A program made the position numbers and the translations under genes. Of a stretch of DNA of 64,000 bases, positions 19,056 through 29,040 are shown one piece after another. Within the stretch, counting starts at the first letter, position 1. Every line of letters begins with the position of its first letter. The notes under the pieces are model-generated. The model did no database searches, was not told the DNA's origin, and saw only the letters and a list, made by a program, of their open reading frames with translations. Origin of the DNA: Rhodococcus sp. NBC_00297 (GTDB lineage: Bacteria > Actinomycetota > Actinomycetes > Mycobacteriales > Mycobacteriaceae); assembly GCF_036173065.1 (NCBI RefSeq), contig NZ_CP108041.1, forward strand, positions 1,054,001 through 1,118,000, given 5' to 3'.

Positions 19056-20264
19056 TTGCAGCACCACCGAACTCCGTTCACACGCTCACGCTTCGTCTCG
19101 GACGCCACCGACGACAGTCGGTTCGATTCCCAGCAGTACGAGGCCCAGCAGTTCGAGCACGACACCACCGTGCTCACGCCGGCGGACGGTCATCTGACCG
19201 ACACCGGCCCCCTCGAAGCCCTCTCGACCGATGCAGCATCGTCCCCCTGGGACCGTGCGCACGAGTCCAGCGACTACGTGGCGTCCGCGCCCGCGTACAC
19301 CCCGGCCCCCCTCGGCGATGCGCCCACGCGCCGCCGCCGCTCGGTACCGGCGACGTCCTTCCTCGTCACCCCTCCGGCCGGAGCAGCACCGTCGGTGACC
19401 TCGGCTGCAATCGCGGACGAGATCGCCGTCAAGCGCAGCGGCGCCCACCGCATCCCCGCTCCGCCGTCCGCCCTCAAGGGACGCGTCGCTGTCGTCGCCG
19501 TGGCCGCAGGTGCGGTCGTCGCTGCCGGCCAGGCCGCGATCGACAACGCGCAGCCCGCCGAGCGCACCGAGACCTCCGAGTACGCGCTGGCCGCCGGCCA
19601 GGCCCCGGCAGCTGCCACGTCCGCAGGAATCGTCGACAGCTCCACCGCCGCCGGCATCGTCGCGGACCAGCCGGCCGCGCACGTCGACTCGGTGCCCACC
19701 GCCACGTCGACCGGAGCGCCCGTCACGGCCCCCTCCACGTCCGCGGCACCGCAGATCCTCAACATCGCCGCACCGGTCGACCTGGGCCAGTTCTCGGAGC
19801 TCCTGGCGAAGGGCCAGCGCTTCAGCGAGGAGCGCGAGGCTCGGGAGGCCGCTGCACGGCGTCCCCTCTTCGCACTGCCCGCGCTCGGCACCTACACCTC
19901 CGGCTTCGGCTCGCGGTGGGGCACGCTGCACGCCGGCGTGGACATCGCCAACGCCATCGGCACGCCGGTGTACGCCGTGGCCGACGGCACCGTCATCGAC
20001 TCGGGCCCCGCGGCCGGCTTCGGACTGTGGGTCCGGTTGCAGCACGCCGACGGCACCATCACCGTGTACGGCCACATCGATTCGTCCGAGGTCCAGGTGG
20101 GCCAGACGGTCATGGCCGGCGACGAGATCGCCAAGATGGGCAACCGCGGCCAGTCCACCGGCCCGCACCTCCACTTCGAGGTCCACCTCACGGGCGACAA
20201 CAAGATCGACCCGCTCCCCTGGTTGGCGTCCCGCGGTATCGCTCTCGGCCCCGAGCGCGACTGA
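19056..20264 (+). CDS. Exported M23 (LytM-type) peptidoglycan endopeptidase
   Basis: The 402-aa protein has a long disordered Ala/Thr/Ser-rich N-terminal half with one hydrophobic segment (about residues 142-158, after a basic ALKGRV) that should anchor or export it. The C-terminal LytM domain is intact: HAGVDIANAIGTPV supplies the first His and Asp, and GPHLHFEVH the catalytic and zinc His residues. It cleaves peptide cross-links in the wall. TTG 19056 is chosen because AGGAGG at 19040-19045 precedes it; upstream in-frame codons run through the promoter region. It is the counterpart of Rv0950c. A perfect Crp-type site lies upstream and a strong terminator downstream. Confidence 0.9.
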   Translation: MQHHRTPFTRSRFVSDATDDSRFDSQQYEAQQFEHDTTVLTPADGHLTDTGPLEALSTDAASSPWDRAHESSDYVASAPAYTPAPLGDAPTRRRRSVPATSFLVTPPAGAAPSVTSAAIADEIAVKRSGAHRIPAPPSALKGRVAVVAVAAGAVVAAGQAAIDNAQPAERTETSEYALAAGQAPAAATSAGIVDSSTAAGIVADQPAAHVDSVPTATSTGAPVTAPSTSAAPQILNIAAPVDLGQFSELLAKGQRFSEEREAREAAARRPLFALPALGTYTSGFGSRWGTLHAGVDIANAIGTPVYAVADGTVIDSGPAAGFGLWVRLQHADGTITVYGHIDSSEVQVGQTVMAGDEIAKMGNRGQSTGPHLHFEVHLTGDNKIDPLPWLASRGIALGPERD

Positions 20265-20288
20265 GTTCCCACGCCTCCACACACGTCG

Positions 20289-20333
20289 AAGGTCCGGCGT
20301 CACCGTCATGCACAGTGGCGCCGGACCTTTTTT
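20289..20333 (+). terminator. Rho-independent terminator between M23 peptidase and pcrA
   Basis: A 15-nt stem (AAGGTCCGGCG-t-CAC paired with GTG-g-CGCCGGACCTT) with an 11-nt loop is followed by a run of T residues. It lies 24 bp after the peptidase stop and, being symmetric, may also serve the converging helicase gene. Confidence 0.9.
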
Positions 20334-20343
20334 CCGTGCCCTC

Positions 20344-22803
20344 TCACAGCTTGGTCATCGGCACTCCGCCGATGAGCATCATCTTCACGCGACCGGACGT
20401 GCCGAAGTCGATCAGCACCATCGCACGCTGACCTGATCCCTCGGACTCGACGACGGTCCCGAGACCGTACTTGTCGTGGCTCACGCGATCACCCACGGCG
20501 AGCGTCAGGGTGTTGTTGGACCGGGCCTTGCCGAAGCTGGGTGTCGGGGTGGCCGACGGCGACGACCCACCGGACCATCCTCCACGGGGATTCGACGTCC
20601 AGTCGCGCTGGCGCCCCGAGCCACCACTGGAACCGAACCCGCTGCCGACGCCGGGATCCTCCCGTTTCCAGTCGATGAGATGCTGCGGAACCTCTTGCAG
20701 GAAGCGCGATTCGGGGTTGTTGATGGGCTGCCCCCACGCCGAGCGCATGATCGCGCGAGTGAGGTAGAGCCGGTGCCGCGCACGCGTGATGCCCACGTAG
20801 GCGAGTCGACGCTCCTCGGACAACTCCGCAGGATCACCGAGCGCTCGCATGTGCGGGAACTGGCCGTCCTCCCACCCGGTGACGAACACGACCGGGAACT
20901 CGAGCCCCTTGGCCGTGTGCAGCGTCATGAGCGTGACGACACCGTCGCCGTTGTCCGGAATCTGGTCGGTGTCGGCCACCAGCGAGACCCGCTCGAGGAA
21001 GGCGGCGAGCGAACCAGGCTCGGCCACACCGTCGGTGTCCTCTGGTTCTGCGGACGCGACGTCGAGGTCCGCGTTGATGTCGACCCCCACCTCGAGATCC
21101 TCGATGCCCTGAAGGTTGCGTGCGTCGGCACTGAACTCGCGGGCCACGCTGACCAGTTCGTTGAGGTTGTCGAGGCGAGCGCCGTCCTGGGGATCCGAGC
21201 TGGCCTCGAGTTCGGCGCGATATCGCGTGCGGTCGAGCACCGCCTCGACGATGTCGCCGATGTCCGCGACGTCGTTTCCGTCGGCATCGGTCGCGTTCAT
21301 GGTGGCCCGCAGCTCGCCGATCATCTCCATGAACGACGCGATGGCGTTCTGCGCGCGCGTGTTGAGCAGCGCCACGGAGCCGGCCGCGGCATCGAGGAGC
21401 GCGGCGTTGAAGCTGATGTTCTTCCGCTCGGCGTGCACGGCGACACAGGCCTCGGCACGATCGCCGATGCCGCGGCGCGGGGTGTTGAGGATGCGCCGCA
21501 TGCTCACCGTGTCGTCCGGATTGGCCAGCACGCGGAGGTACGCGACCACGTCGCGTACCTCCTTGCGCTCGTAGAAGCGCACACCGCCCACCACCTTGTA
21601 GGGCAGACCGAGGCGGATGAAGATCTCCTCGAGCGCGCGCGAGGAGTTGTTGGTCCGGTAGAACACCGCGACGTCGGAGTACTTGTAGTCGGTGCCGTCG
21701 ACCAGCCGATCGATCTCCGACGCCACGAACTTGGCCTCGTCATGCTCGTTGTCCGCCACGTAGCCGATGATCGGATCGCCGTCGCCGGTGTCCGTCCACA
21801 GCCGCTTGTCACGACGGTTGGTGTTGCGCGCGATGACGGCGTTGGCTGCCGCCAGGATGGTCTGGGTGGACCGGTAGTTCTGCTCGAGCAGGATGGTCCG
21901 CGCATCCGGATAGTCGCGCTCGAACTCCTCGATGTTGCGGATGGTCGCGCCGCGGAACGCGTAGATCGACTGGTCGGCGTCGCCCACAACGCACAGTTCG
22001 CTCGGGGGAACTGCCGCGACGTCGCCCTCCGCCGTCGATCCGGTGCCCACCAACTCGCGCACCAGCATGTACTGCGCGTGGTTGGTGTCCTGGTACTCGT
22101 CGACGAGGACGTGGCGGAAGCGGCGCCGGTAGTACTCGGCGACGTCCGGATGGCTCTGCAGCAGTGCCACCGTCTCGCCGATGAGATCGTCGAAGTCGAA
22201 CGCGTTGGCCGCCCGCAGACGCTGCTGGTAGTGGCCGTAGACCTTCGCGATGACGGCCGGCAGCTCGGCCGGCTCCTTCTCCGCGTCGGCGACGGCCTGG
22301 TCCGGATCGATCAGCTCGTTCTTCAGATTGGAGATCTGCGTCGCCAGCAGACGCGACGAGAACTTCTTCGGATCGAGCTGCAGATCCTTGCCGATCATCG
22401 TGAGGAGCCGACGCGAGTCGTCCGCGTCGTAGATGGAGAAGTTCGAGTTGAGGCCGGGAAGCAGCGCCGCCTGGCTCCGGAGGATCCGCACGCAGCTCGA
22501 GTGGAACGTGCTCACCCACATGAAGTTGGCCCGCGGCCCGACCAACTGGACGACGCGTTCCCGCATCTCCGCCGCGGCCTTGTTGGTGAACGTGATCGCG
22601 AGGACCTGGCCGGGTGTGACATCTCTCTCCGCCAGGAGATACGCGATGCGACGGGTCAGCACCGCGGTCTTGCCCGAACCGGCGCCCGCCACGATGAGCA
22701 ACGGTCCCCCCGAGTGCATCACTGCCTCGCGCTGCTGGGGATTGAGGCCCTCGAGGAGCTGGTCCGAGGACCTGGTGGCACGTGCGGGTGACTGTGTGTT
22801 CAT
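20344..22803 (-). CDS. pcrA: ATP-dependent DNA helicase PcrA/UvrD1
   Basis: This 819-aa superfamily 1A 3'-5' helicase acts in nucleotide excision repair and replication-fork maintenance. All motifs are present: Q-motif LNPQQREAV, Walker A VAGAGSGKT, motif Ia TFTNKAA, DEYQDTN (motif II), VGDADQSIYAFRGA (III), LEQNYRST (IV), TLHTAKGLEF (V) and YVGITRAR (VI). A basic/Gly-Ser linker leads to a C-terminal tudor-like segment (DRVSHDKYGLGTVV) that in homologues binds RNA polymerase. It matches Rv0949 (UvrD1). No LexA box was seen in the 299-bp upstream gap. Confidence 0.97.
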   Translation of the reverse strand: MNTQSPARATRSSDQLLEGLNPQQREAVMHSGGPLLIVAGAGSGKTAVLTRRIAYLLAERDVTPGQVLAITFTNKAAAEMRERVVQLVGPRANFMWVSTFHSSCVRILRSQAALLPGLNSNFSIYDADDSRRLLTMIGKDLQLDPKKFSSRLLATQISNLKNELIDPDQAVADAEKEPAELPAVIAKVYGHYQQRLRAANAFDFDDLIGETVALLQSHPDVAEYYRRRFRHVLVDEYQDTNHAQYMLVRELVGTGSTAEGDVAAVPPSELCVVGDADQSIYAFRGATIRNIEEFERDYPDARTILLEQNYRSTQTILAAANAVIARNTNRRDKRLWTDTGDGDPIIGYVADNEHDEAKFVASEIDRLVDGTDYKYSDVAVFYRTNNSSRALEEIFIRLGLPYKVVGGVRFYERKEVRDVVAYLRVLANPDDTVSMRRILNTPRRGIGDRAEACVAVHAERKNISFNAALLDAAAGSVALLNTRAQNAIASFMEMIGELRATMNATDADGNDVADIGDIVEAVLDRTRYRAELEASSDPQDGARLDNLNELVSVAREFSADARNLQGIEDLEVGVDINADLDVASAEPEDTDGVAEPGSLAAFLERVSLVADTDQIPDNGDGVVTLMTLHTAKGLEFPVVFVTGWEDGQFPHMRALGDPAELSEERRLAYVGITRARHRLYLTRAIMRSAWGQPINNPESRFLQEVPQHLIDWKREDPGVGSGFGSSGGSGRQRDWTSNPRGGWSGGSSPSATPTPSFGKARSNNTLTLAVGDRVSHDKYGLGTVVESEGSGQRAMVLIDFGTSGRVKMMLIGGVPMTKL

Positions 22804-23102
22804 CGTCCGTCCAGATTACCGGCGGTCACCGACACCGACACCATCACTCGGGCCGTGGGCGCCGAATCCCTGTCGTGTCGGAGTTCTGCCGCCCGCCGTA
22901 TCACGCCGATCTGCAAGTGCTCCTTCTTTACGTGGGGAGTGACACGGGCATACTCTTGCCCGGGCTCGACCGGCGAACGGCATCACACCGACTGCACCCG
23001 ACCGTAGTGACCAGGCGTTTCGTGACTTCCGCGGAAATTCGTGGAAATCGCGTAACAGAACGTGAGAGCAGAGCGACACACGTTCTGACACGAGGAGTTG
23101 AT
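22804..23102. other. Divergent intergenic region, pcrA / chorismate mutase
   Basis: This 299-bp gap separates the divergent helicase and mutase genes. It contains a TTCCGCGGAA palindrome near 23030 and GAGGAG just before the mutase start. The mutase reading frame is open through much of the gap, but I see no protein-like sequence there. I looked for an aromatic-amino-acid leader peptide and found none. Confidence 0.5.
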
Positions 23103-23429
23103 ATGAGCACAGCGATTCACACCACCGCAGCATCGGCATCGTCCGAGTCGAACGATCACGCCGACGACGCGAACCTGCCGACGTCCGAAGCCGAGATCGA
23201 CGAGCTCCGCAAGGAGATCGACCGCCTCGATGCCGAGATCCTCGCCGCCGTGAAGCGCCGCTCCGAGGTCTCCCGCACCATCGGTCAGACGCGGATGGCA
23301 CAGGGCGGACCCCGCCTCGTCCACAGCCGCGAGATGAAGGTCCTCCAGCGCTTCAGCGACCTCGGCCAGGAGGGTCACACGCTGGCCATGCTCCTGCTCC
23401 GCCTGGGCCGCGGCCGCCTCGGACACTGA
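23103..23429 (+). CDS. Chorismate mutase (AroQ-delta type)
   Basis: The 108-aa protein converts chorismate to prephenate for Phe and Tyr synthesis. The core matches the intracellular mycobacterial mutase Rv0948c: EIDRLDAEIL, KRRSEVSRTIG, RLVHSREMKVL and a C-terminal LLLRLGRGRLGH. In M. tuberculosis and C. glutamicum this type gains activity on binding DAHP synthase through the C-terminal LGH tail, which is conserved here. The N-terminal 30 residues are a Ser/Ala/Asp-rich extension. ATG 23103 has a good GAGGAG 8 nt upstream. The gene stands alone, followed by a terminator. Confidence 0.95.
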   Translation: MSTAIHTTAASASSESNDHADDANLPTSEAEIDELRKEIDRLDAEILAAVKRRSEVSRTIGQTRMAQGGPRLVHSREMKVLQRFSDLGQEGHTLAMLLLRLGRGRLGH

Positions 23430-23453
23430 GTCCACCGCTCGTAGAGCTCGACC

Positions 23454-23484
23454 GGGAACCGCCCAGACGACGGGCGGTTCCCGT
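23454..23484. terminator. Bidirectional hairpin terminator
   Basis: A perfect 12-bp stem (CGGGAACCGCCC with GGGCGGTTCCCG) with a 7-nt loop lies between the converging chorismate mutase and aldehyde dehydrogenase genes. Confidence 0.88.
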
Positions 23485-23495
23485 GCCTCACCGCA

Positions 23496-24977
23496 TCACT
23501 GCAGGGCGATGTACTTGGTCTCGAGGTACTCCTCGATCCCCTCGCTTCCGCCCTCGCGACCGAATCCCGACGCCTTGATCCCACCGAACGGTGCGGCCGC
23601 GTCGGAGATCACCCCGCGATTGACACCCACCATGCCGGTCTCCACGGCCTCCGCCACGCGCAGCGCCCGGTCCAGATCCCGCGTGAAGATGTACGCGGCC
23701 AGGCCGAACTCGGTGTCGTTCGCCGCAGCGATGCCGTCCTCCTCGGTCTCGAAGCCGCGCACCGCGAGCACCGGTCCGAAGACCTCCTCGCTCAGAATTC
23801 GGGCGTCACCGGGCACGTCGGTCAGCACGGTGGCGGGGTAGAACCAGCCCGGCCCGTCCTCCGCAGTGCCGCCGAGAGCGACGGTCGCGCCCTTGGACGC
23901 CGCGTCGTCGACGAGTTCGGCCACCGTGTCACGCTGCTCCTCGTTGATCAGCGGTCCGAGCTTCGTGTCCAGATCACTGCCCCGCCCGACCGTCATGGCG
24001 CGCATCTTATCGGTCACCTTGGCGACGAACTCGTCCTTGACCGAGTTCTGCACGTGGAACCGATTGGCGGCCGTGCAGGCCTCGCCGCCGTTGCGCATCT
24101 TGGCGAGCATCGCCCCCTCGACGGCGGCGTCGATGTCCGCGTCGTCGAACACGACGAAGGGCGCATTGCCGCCCAGCTCCATCGACGTCCGCAGCAGATT
24201 CTTCGACGACTTCTCCACGAGCATCCGCCCCACCTCGGTGGAGCCGGTGAAGGTCAACTTGCGCAGTCGAGGATCGTCGATCAGCGGCCCGGTGACAGCG
24301 CTGGACTTCGACGTCGGCAGTACCGACAGCACGCCCTCGGGCAGCCCGGCCTCGGAGATGAGCTTCGCCAGGTAGAGCATCGTCAGCGGAGTCTCCGAGG
24401 CGGGCTTCACCAGGATCGTGCATCCCGCCGCGAGTGCGGGCCCGATCTTGCGGGTGCCCATCGCCAGCGGGAAGTTCCACGGCGTGATCGCCAGCACCGG
24501 GCCGACGGGCTGCTTGGTCACCAGAATCCGGCCGTTGCCCGCGGGCGCCGGCGTGTACCGCCCCGCGATGCGGACCGCCTCCTCGGAGAACCAGCGGAAG
24601 AACTCTCCGCCGTACTTCACCTCGGCCTGACTCTCGGCGAAGGCCTTGCCCATCTCCAGCGTCATGAGCAGTGCGATGTCGTCGGCGTGCTCGGTGATCG
24701 ACTCGAAGACCGCCCGCAGGATCTCGCCGCGCTGTCGCGCCGGGGTGGCGGCCCAGGACTTCTGCACCGCGACGGCCTCGTCGAGCGCGCGTGCGGCGTC
24801 GGCGGGACTCGCATCCGAGACCTCGGTGAGCACCTCCCCGGTCGAGGGATCCCGAACCGGGAACGTGGCGCCGTTCTCCGCGTCGACCTGCTTGCCTCCG
24901 ATCCACAACTTCGTGGGGACGGACGCGATCAGGTCCTTCTCCCGGGTCGTCGCTGCGCTGCTCGTTCCTTCGCTCAC
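23496..24977 (-). CDS. gabD: NAD(P)-dependent succinate-semialdehyde dehydrogenase
   Basis: The 493-aa aldehyde dehydrogenase has the oxyanion/cofactor segment [22 protein letters not shown], the general base Glu in MELGGNAPF and the nucleophilic Cys in [12 protein letters not shown]-terminal [13 protein letters not shown] and EYLETKY are typical of the SSADH/GabD subfamily. It oxidises succinate semialdehyde to succinate, feeding the TCA cycle, and lies in a region with sucCD. Substrate assignment by subfamily is good but not certain; glutarate semialdehyde is also possible. The start is ATG at 24977. Confidence 0.92.
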   Translation of the reverse strand: MSEGTSSAATTREKDLIASVPTKLWIGGKQVDAENGATFPVRDPSTGEVLTEVSDASPADAARALDEAVAVQKSWAATPARQRGEILRAVFESITEHADDIALLMTLEMGKAFAESQAEVKYGGEFFRWFSEEAVRIAGRYTPAPAGNGRILVTKQPVGPVLAITPWNFPLAMGTRKIGPALAAGCTILVKPASETPLTMLYLAKLISEAGLPEGVLSVLPTSKSSAVTGPLIDDPRLRKLTFTGSTEVGRMLVEKSSKNLLRTSMELGGNAPFVVFDDADIDAAVEGAMLAKMRNGGEACTAANRFHVQNSVKDEFVAKVTDKMRAMTVGRGSDLDTKLGPLINEEQRDTVAELVDDAASKGATVALGGTAEDGPGWFYPATVLTDVPGDARILSEEVFGPVLAVRGFETEEDGIAAANDTEFGLAAYIFTRDLDRALRVAEAVETGMVGVNRGVISDAAAPFGGIKASGFGREGGSEGIEEYLETKYIALQ

Positions 24978-25084
24978 GTCTCTCGCACTCCTCGTCGCTG
25001 CTCGCCGGGTCGCCCGGTGGTACCGACTGTCTACCCCGTGGGGCGGGACTCGTCACGCACTCCCGCACGGCGATCGCATGTCAG

Positions 25085-25106
25085 CGGGCAGGCCGGAGGC
25101 CGGTCG
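25085..25106 (+). repeat. 22-bp intergenic repeat, copy 1
   Basis: Identical over 22 nt to 37031-37052. The core GCCGG-AG-GCCGG can form a short hairpin. It lies between the divergent gabD and pgi genes. Both copies are intergenic. Confidence 0.7.
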
Positions 25107-25151
25107 GCATGTCCCAGCGGCTCGGGTGCCCAGCGATTAGGGTCAGGGCTC

Positions 25152-26795
25152 ATGAGCGCCGACATCACGAGCACCGAAGCCTGGACCGAGCTCGTCTCGC
25201 ATCACGAGGCCGTGGCCGATCGCCACCTCCGTGACTTCTTCGCCGACGATCCGTCGCGTGGGAGCGAGCTGACCGTCACCGCGGGCGACCTGTACATCGA
25301 CTACAGCAAGCACCGGGTCGAGCGGCAGACGCTCGAACTGCTGCTCGACCTCGCACGCGCAGCGGACGTCACCGGGCGTCGGGACGCCATGTTCGCGGGC
25401 GAGCACATCAACACCTCCGAGAACCGGGCCGTGCTGCACACCGCGCTGCGTCTGCCGTCGGACGCGTCACTCGAGGTCGACGGCCAGGACGTGGTGGCCG
25501 ACGTGCACGAGGTCCTCACGCGGATGGGCGATTTCAGCGATCGAGTGCGATCCGGCGAGTGGACCGGCGCCACCGGTGAGCGGATCCGCACCGTCGTCAA
25601 CATCGGGATCGGCGGCTCCGACCTGGGTCCGGTGATGGTGTACCAGGCTCTGCGGCACTACGCCGACGCGGGCATCTCGGCGCGCTTCGTCTCGAACGTC
25701 GACCCGGCCGATCTCGTCGGCACCCTCGCCGACCTGGACCCGGCGTCGACGCTGTTCATCGTCGCCTCCAAGACCTTCGGCACACTCGAGACGCTGACCA
25801 ACGCCACGGCCGCCCGGCGATGGCTCACGGCCGCACTCGGTGACGACGCCGTCGCCCAGCACTTCGTCGCGGTGTCCACCAATGCGGAGAAGGTGTCGAA
25901 CTTCGGCATCGACACCGCGAACATGTTCGGCTTCTGGGACTGGGTCGGCGGCCGCTACTCGGTCGATTCCGCCATCGGTCTGTCGGTGATGCTCGCCGTC
26001 GGCCGCGAGGCGTTCGCGGACTTCCTCGAGGGCTTCCACCTGATCGACCAGCACTTCCGCGAGGCGCCGCTCGAGTCCAACGCGCCGATCCTGCTGGGCA
26101 CGCTGGGCGTCTGGTACTCCAGCTTCTTCGGCGCGCAGTCCCGGGCGGTGCTGCCGTACTCGAACGATCTGAACCGGTTCGCCGCCTACCTGCAGCAGCT
26201 CACCATGGAGTCGAACGGCAAGTCGGTGAGGGCCGACGGAACGCCCGTCACGACGGACACCGGCGAGATCTTCTGGGGCGAGCCCGGAACCAACGGCCAG
26301 CACGCCTTCTACCAATTGCTGCACCAGGGAACACGACTCGTGCCGGCGGACTTCATCGGCTTCGCCGAGCCGACGGACGATCTTCCCACCGCGGACGGCA
26401 CGGGCAGCATGCACGACCTGCTCATGAGCAACTACTTCGCCCAGACCAAGGTGTTGGCCTTCGGCAAGACGGCGGAGGAGATCGCTGCCGAGGGCACGGA
26501 CGCGGACATCGTGCCGCACAAGGTGATGCCGGGCAACCGCCCGTCGACGTCGATCCTCGCGCCGAAACTCACGCCATCGGTGGTGGGTCAGCTCATCGCC
26601 CTCTACGAACATCAGGTCTTCGTCGAGGGCGTCATCTTCGGCATCGACTCGTTCGACCAGTGGGGAGTCGAGCTGGGCAAGACCCAGGCGCAGGAGCTGA
26701 CGCCGGTGCTGACCGATGCGGACGGCCCGGGCGCGGACCTCGATTCGTCGACGAGTGCGCTGATCGACTGGTACCGCAGCGAACGCGGACGCTGA
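25152..26795 (+). CDS. pgi: Glucose-6-phosphate isomerase
   Basis: The 547-aa enzyme interconverts glucose-6-P and fructose-6-P. Signatures present are [14 protein letters not shown], the SKTFGTLET phosphate loop, [11 protein letters not shown] (Arg), the catalytic Glu in [12 protein letters not shown], and Lys in [12 protein letters not shown]. Length is standard. ATG 25152 begins the usual [12 protein letters not shown]-terminus. A TAGGGT at 25138-25143, 8 nt before the ATG, with no Shine-Dalgarno, suggests a leaderless mRNA. A long hairpin terminator follows. Confidence 0.97.
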   Translation: MSADITSTEAWTELVSHHEAVADRHLRDFFADDPSRGSELTVTAGDLYIDYSKHRVERQTLELLLDLARAADVTGRRDAMFAGEHINTSENRAVLHTALRLPSDASLEVDGQDVVADVHEVLTRMGDFSDRVRSGEWTGATGERIRTVVNIGIGGSDLGPVMVYQALRHYADAGISARFVSNVDPADLVGTLADLDPASTLFIVASKTFGTLETLTNATAARRWLTAALGDDAVAQHFVAVSTNAEKVSNFGIDTANMFGFWDWVGGRYSVDSAIGLSVMLAVGREAFADFLEGFHLIDQHFREAPLESNAPILLGTLGVWYSSFFGAQSRAVLPYSNDLNRFAAYLQQLTMESNGKSVRADGTPVTTDTGEIFWGEPGTNGQHAFYQLLHQGTRLVPADFIGFAEPTDDLPTADGTGSMHDLLMSNYFAQTKVLAFGKTAEEIAAEGTDADIVPHKVMPGNRPSTSILAPKLTPSVVGQLIALYEHQVFVEGVIFGIDSFDQWGVELGKTQAQELTPVLTDADGPGADLDSSTSALIDWYRSERGR

Positions 26796-26803
26796 CGTAC
26801 AGC

Positions 26804-26854
26804 GAGACCGCGCCGGTCCGTCGGGTCGGGGGTCTGACGGACCGGCACGGTCTC
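26804..26854 (+). terminator. Long-stem terminator after pgi
   Basis: A 19-bp inverted repeat with one mismatch (26804-26822 with 26836-26854) and a 13-nt loop begins 8 bp after the pgi stop. There is no U-tract. Confidence 0.82.
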
Positions 26855-26960
26855 ACACACCATGTCGCCGCCGCCCGTCCGGGCGTTACACATCGGGCGA
26901 ACTTTCTTCGGCGGCCTCGTGAACAACCACAACCTGGCGTGGCAGCGGTACGGTCGAACC

Positions 26961-27722
26961 ATGAACGTGCGGATCGAACGCCGAGGTCCGGTGGTCACGG
27001 TGATCCTCCACCGACCCGAGGCACGCAATGCCGTGGACGGCCCGACGGCGGCCGCTCTGGTGGAGGCCTTCGAGGAGTTCGACGCGGATCCGACGGCGTC
27101 GGTCGCGGTGCTGTGGGGAGACGGCGGAACCTTCTGCGCCGGTGCCGACCTCAAGGCACTGGGCACCGAGCGCTCGAACGTGGCGACCGAGCACGGTGAC
27201 GGGCCGATGGGGCCCACGCGCATGGAACTGTCCAAGCCCGTCATCGCCGCGGTGTCCGGCCATGCGGTCGCCGGCGGTCTCGAACTCGCGCTGTGGTGCG
27301 ACCTGCGCGTCGCCGACGAGGACGCCGTGTTCGGTGTGTTCTGTCGGCGCTGGGGTGTGCCGCTGATCGACGGCGGAACGGTGCGATTGCCGCGGGCGAT
27401 CGGTACGTCGCGGGCGATGGACATGATCCTCACCGGGCGTGCCGTCGACGCGCAGGAAGCGCTGACGTTCGGACTCGCCAACCGGGTCGTCCCCACGGGC
27501 ACCTGCCGCGCTGCCGCGGAGGAACTCGCCGCGTCCCTGGCCGAGTTCCCGCAGGCGTGCCTGCGCGGCGACCGACTGTCGTCGCTCGAGCAGGAGGGCC
27601 TGGACCACCGCGCGGCGATGGCGAACGAGTTCCGGCACGGTGCCACCTCGCTCGTCGACGCGTTCGACGGCGCACAGAAGTTTGCGTCCGGCGCCGGGCG
27701 ACACGGAGCACCGCTCGAGTGA
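26961..27722 (+). CDS. Crotonase-family enoyl-CoA hydratase/isomerase
   Basis: The 253-aa protein has the crotonase core: RPEARNAVD, the oxyanion-hole FCAGADLKAL, and VAGGLELALWCDLRVA. The first catalytic Glu (GLELAL) is kept, while the second position (usually Glu in PE-xGxxP) reads CRRWGVP. It may therefore act as an isomerase or on unusual CoA esters rather than as a classical hydratase. ATG 26961 is preceded by TACGGT at 26949-26954 (6 nt), suggesting a leaderless transcript; an upstream ATG at 26862 lies in the post-terminator gap. The next gene overlaps by 4 bp (GTGA), so the pair is coupled. Confidence 0.9.
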   Translation: MNVRIERRGPVVTVILHRPEARNAVDGPTAAALVEAFEEFDADPTASVAVLWGDGGTFCAGADLKALGTERSNVATEHGDGPMGPTRMELSKPVIAAVSGHAVAGGLELALWCDLRVADEDAVFGVFCRRWGVPLIDGGTVRLPRAIGTSRAMDMILTGRAVDAQEALTFGLANRVVPTGTCRAAAEELAASLAEFPQACLRGDRLSSLEQEGLDHRAAMANEFRHGATSLVDAFDGAQKFASGAGRHGAPLE

Positions 27723-28999
27723 CTCGCCTCTCCGTCGTCGACGAGATCTTCCTCCGCACACATCGAGGCTTCGGCATACCCGTTGCGATGCAGGGCCTCT
27801 GGGTCACCGAGGAGCCCATCACCCCCGGCGCTCTCGACCTGATCGACGCCCGGCTCGCCGAGGGTCGTCTGGGTGTGCGGATCGTCAGCTCGCGTCTGCC
27901 CGGCGCGCGTCGGCGCTGGGTCCGGGCATCGGGGCGCCCCGGCGTCCGGTGGACGGAGCCGACCGACGACCCGGTCCGCTGGGCCGAGTCGGGCGCCGAC
28001 GTCTCGCTCGACCCCGAGTACGGACCGGGCTGGCGTCTGACCGCGGCGCCCTGCGGGAACGGAACCGCCGTCTCGTTGGTGTGCTCCCACGTCATCGCCG
28101 ACGCACGCGGACTCATCGACGCAGCAGCGGCGGCGCTGTCCGGCGTCCCGGACCCGATCGCCCCGGACGACGGCACCACCGACACCGCCGATGCACTGGC
28201 CACACTGTCGACCGTCGTCGGCCGCACCGCCGTGGCCGTCTCCGCGCTCGCCGTCAGTCGCGCCCGGCGCGCCGAACTGATGCAGTACCTGCAGGCGTCG
28301 AGGACCGGAACTCCTGCGCCGGCCCGTCCCGACGCGTGGGAAGTGCTGTCCGTGAGCACCGATGTCGAAGCGACGCAGTGGGATCGGGTCGCCGCCGACG
28401 GAGCGGGCACTCCGAACGTGGTGTTCCTGTCCGTCGTCGCGGCCGTCGTCGCGACGCTGAGATGTTCGGGCACGTCCGGCGACACCGACGGGTCCGTCCT
28501 GCTCGGCGTCCCGATGAAGGTCGAGGCCGGCGGCGCCAACGCGATCTCGGTGACGGCGGTCCGCATCACGGAATCCGACTCACTGGCCGACATCCGTCGA
28601 CGCGCGAAGACGGCGTACCGAAGCCCGCTGACCGGTCCCGCGGGCTTCCCCGACGAGTTGCTGCACGTGGTCCCCGAACGCGCCGCCGCGCTCCTCGCGC
28701 CGTCGACGGGCCGGCGAGATGCTCTGTGCTCCAACATCGGCCCGCTTCCCGAGGCGGTGCGCACCATCGGCGGCCGCCCCGCGGTGCGCGTCGCCGCGCG
28801 GGCGATCCACCCGGGACTCCGACACGAGCAGTCCGCCGCGTCGCCGACCATCCTGTCGGCCTATCTCTGCCGCCACGATCACGCCTACACGCTGTCGGTG
28901 GTGGTCACCGATCCTGCGGCGGCGCACTCGGTGGAGCAGGTTCGCGACGCGATCGCGACGGCACTCGGGCATCACCACCTCACACCCGACTTCTGGTGA
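27719..28999 (+). CDS. Condensation/acyltransferase-like protein
   Basis: This 426-aa protein resembles the CoA-dependent acyltransferase fold shared by condensation domains, PapA and WS/DGAT proteins. SHVIADARG at about residue 122 corresponds to HxxxD(G), with Ala for the usual Gly. GVPMKVE and a DALCSNIGPLP segment resemble the NxGPxP latch of WS/DGAT-type enzymes. It overlaps the crotonase gene by 4 bp, so it may transfer the acyl group made or modified there. The acceptor is unknown. The altered HxxxDG leaves activity uncertain. Confidence 0.72.
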   Translation: MTRLSVVDEIFLRTHRGFGIPVAMQGLWVTEEPITPGALDLIDARLAEGRLGVRIVSSRLPGARRRWVRASGRPGVRWTEPTDDPVRWAESGADVSLDPEYGPGWRLTAAPCGNGTAVSLVCSHVIADARGLIDAAAAALSGVPDPIAPDDGTTDTADALATLSTVVGRTAVAVSALAVSRARRAELMQYLQASRTGTPAPARPDAWEVLSVSTDVEATQWDRVAADGAGTPNVVFLSVVAAVVATLRCSGTSGDTDGSVLLGVPMKVEAGGANAISVTAVRITESDSLADIRRRAKTAYRSPLTGPAGFPDELLHVVPERAAALLAPSTGRRDALCSNIGPLPEAVRTIGGRPAVRVAARAIHPGLRHEQSAASPTILSAYLCRHDHAYTLSVVVTDPAAAHSVEQVRDAIATALGHHHLTPDFW

Positions 29000-29040
29000 G
29001 TACGGTGAACATCACCGACTTCAGAGAGGTGAGTGCGTTC

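Noticed and set aside
22804..23102. Aromatic amino acid attenuator before chorismate mutase
   Set aside because: No short peptide rich in Phe, Tyr or Trp and no terminator/antiterminator pair was found.
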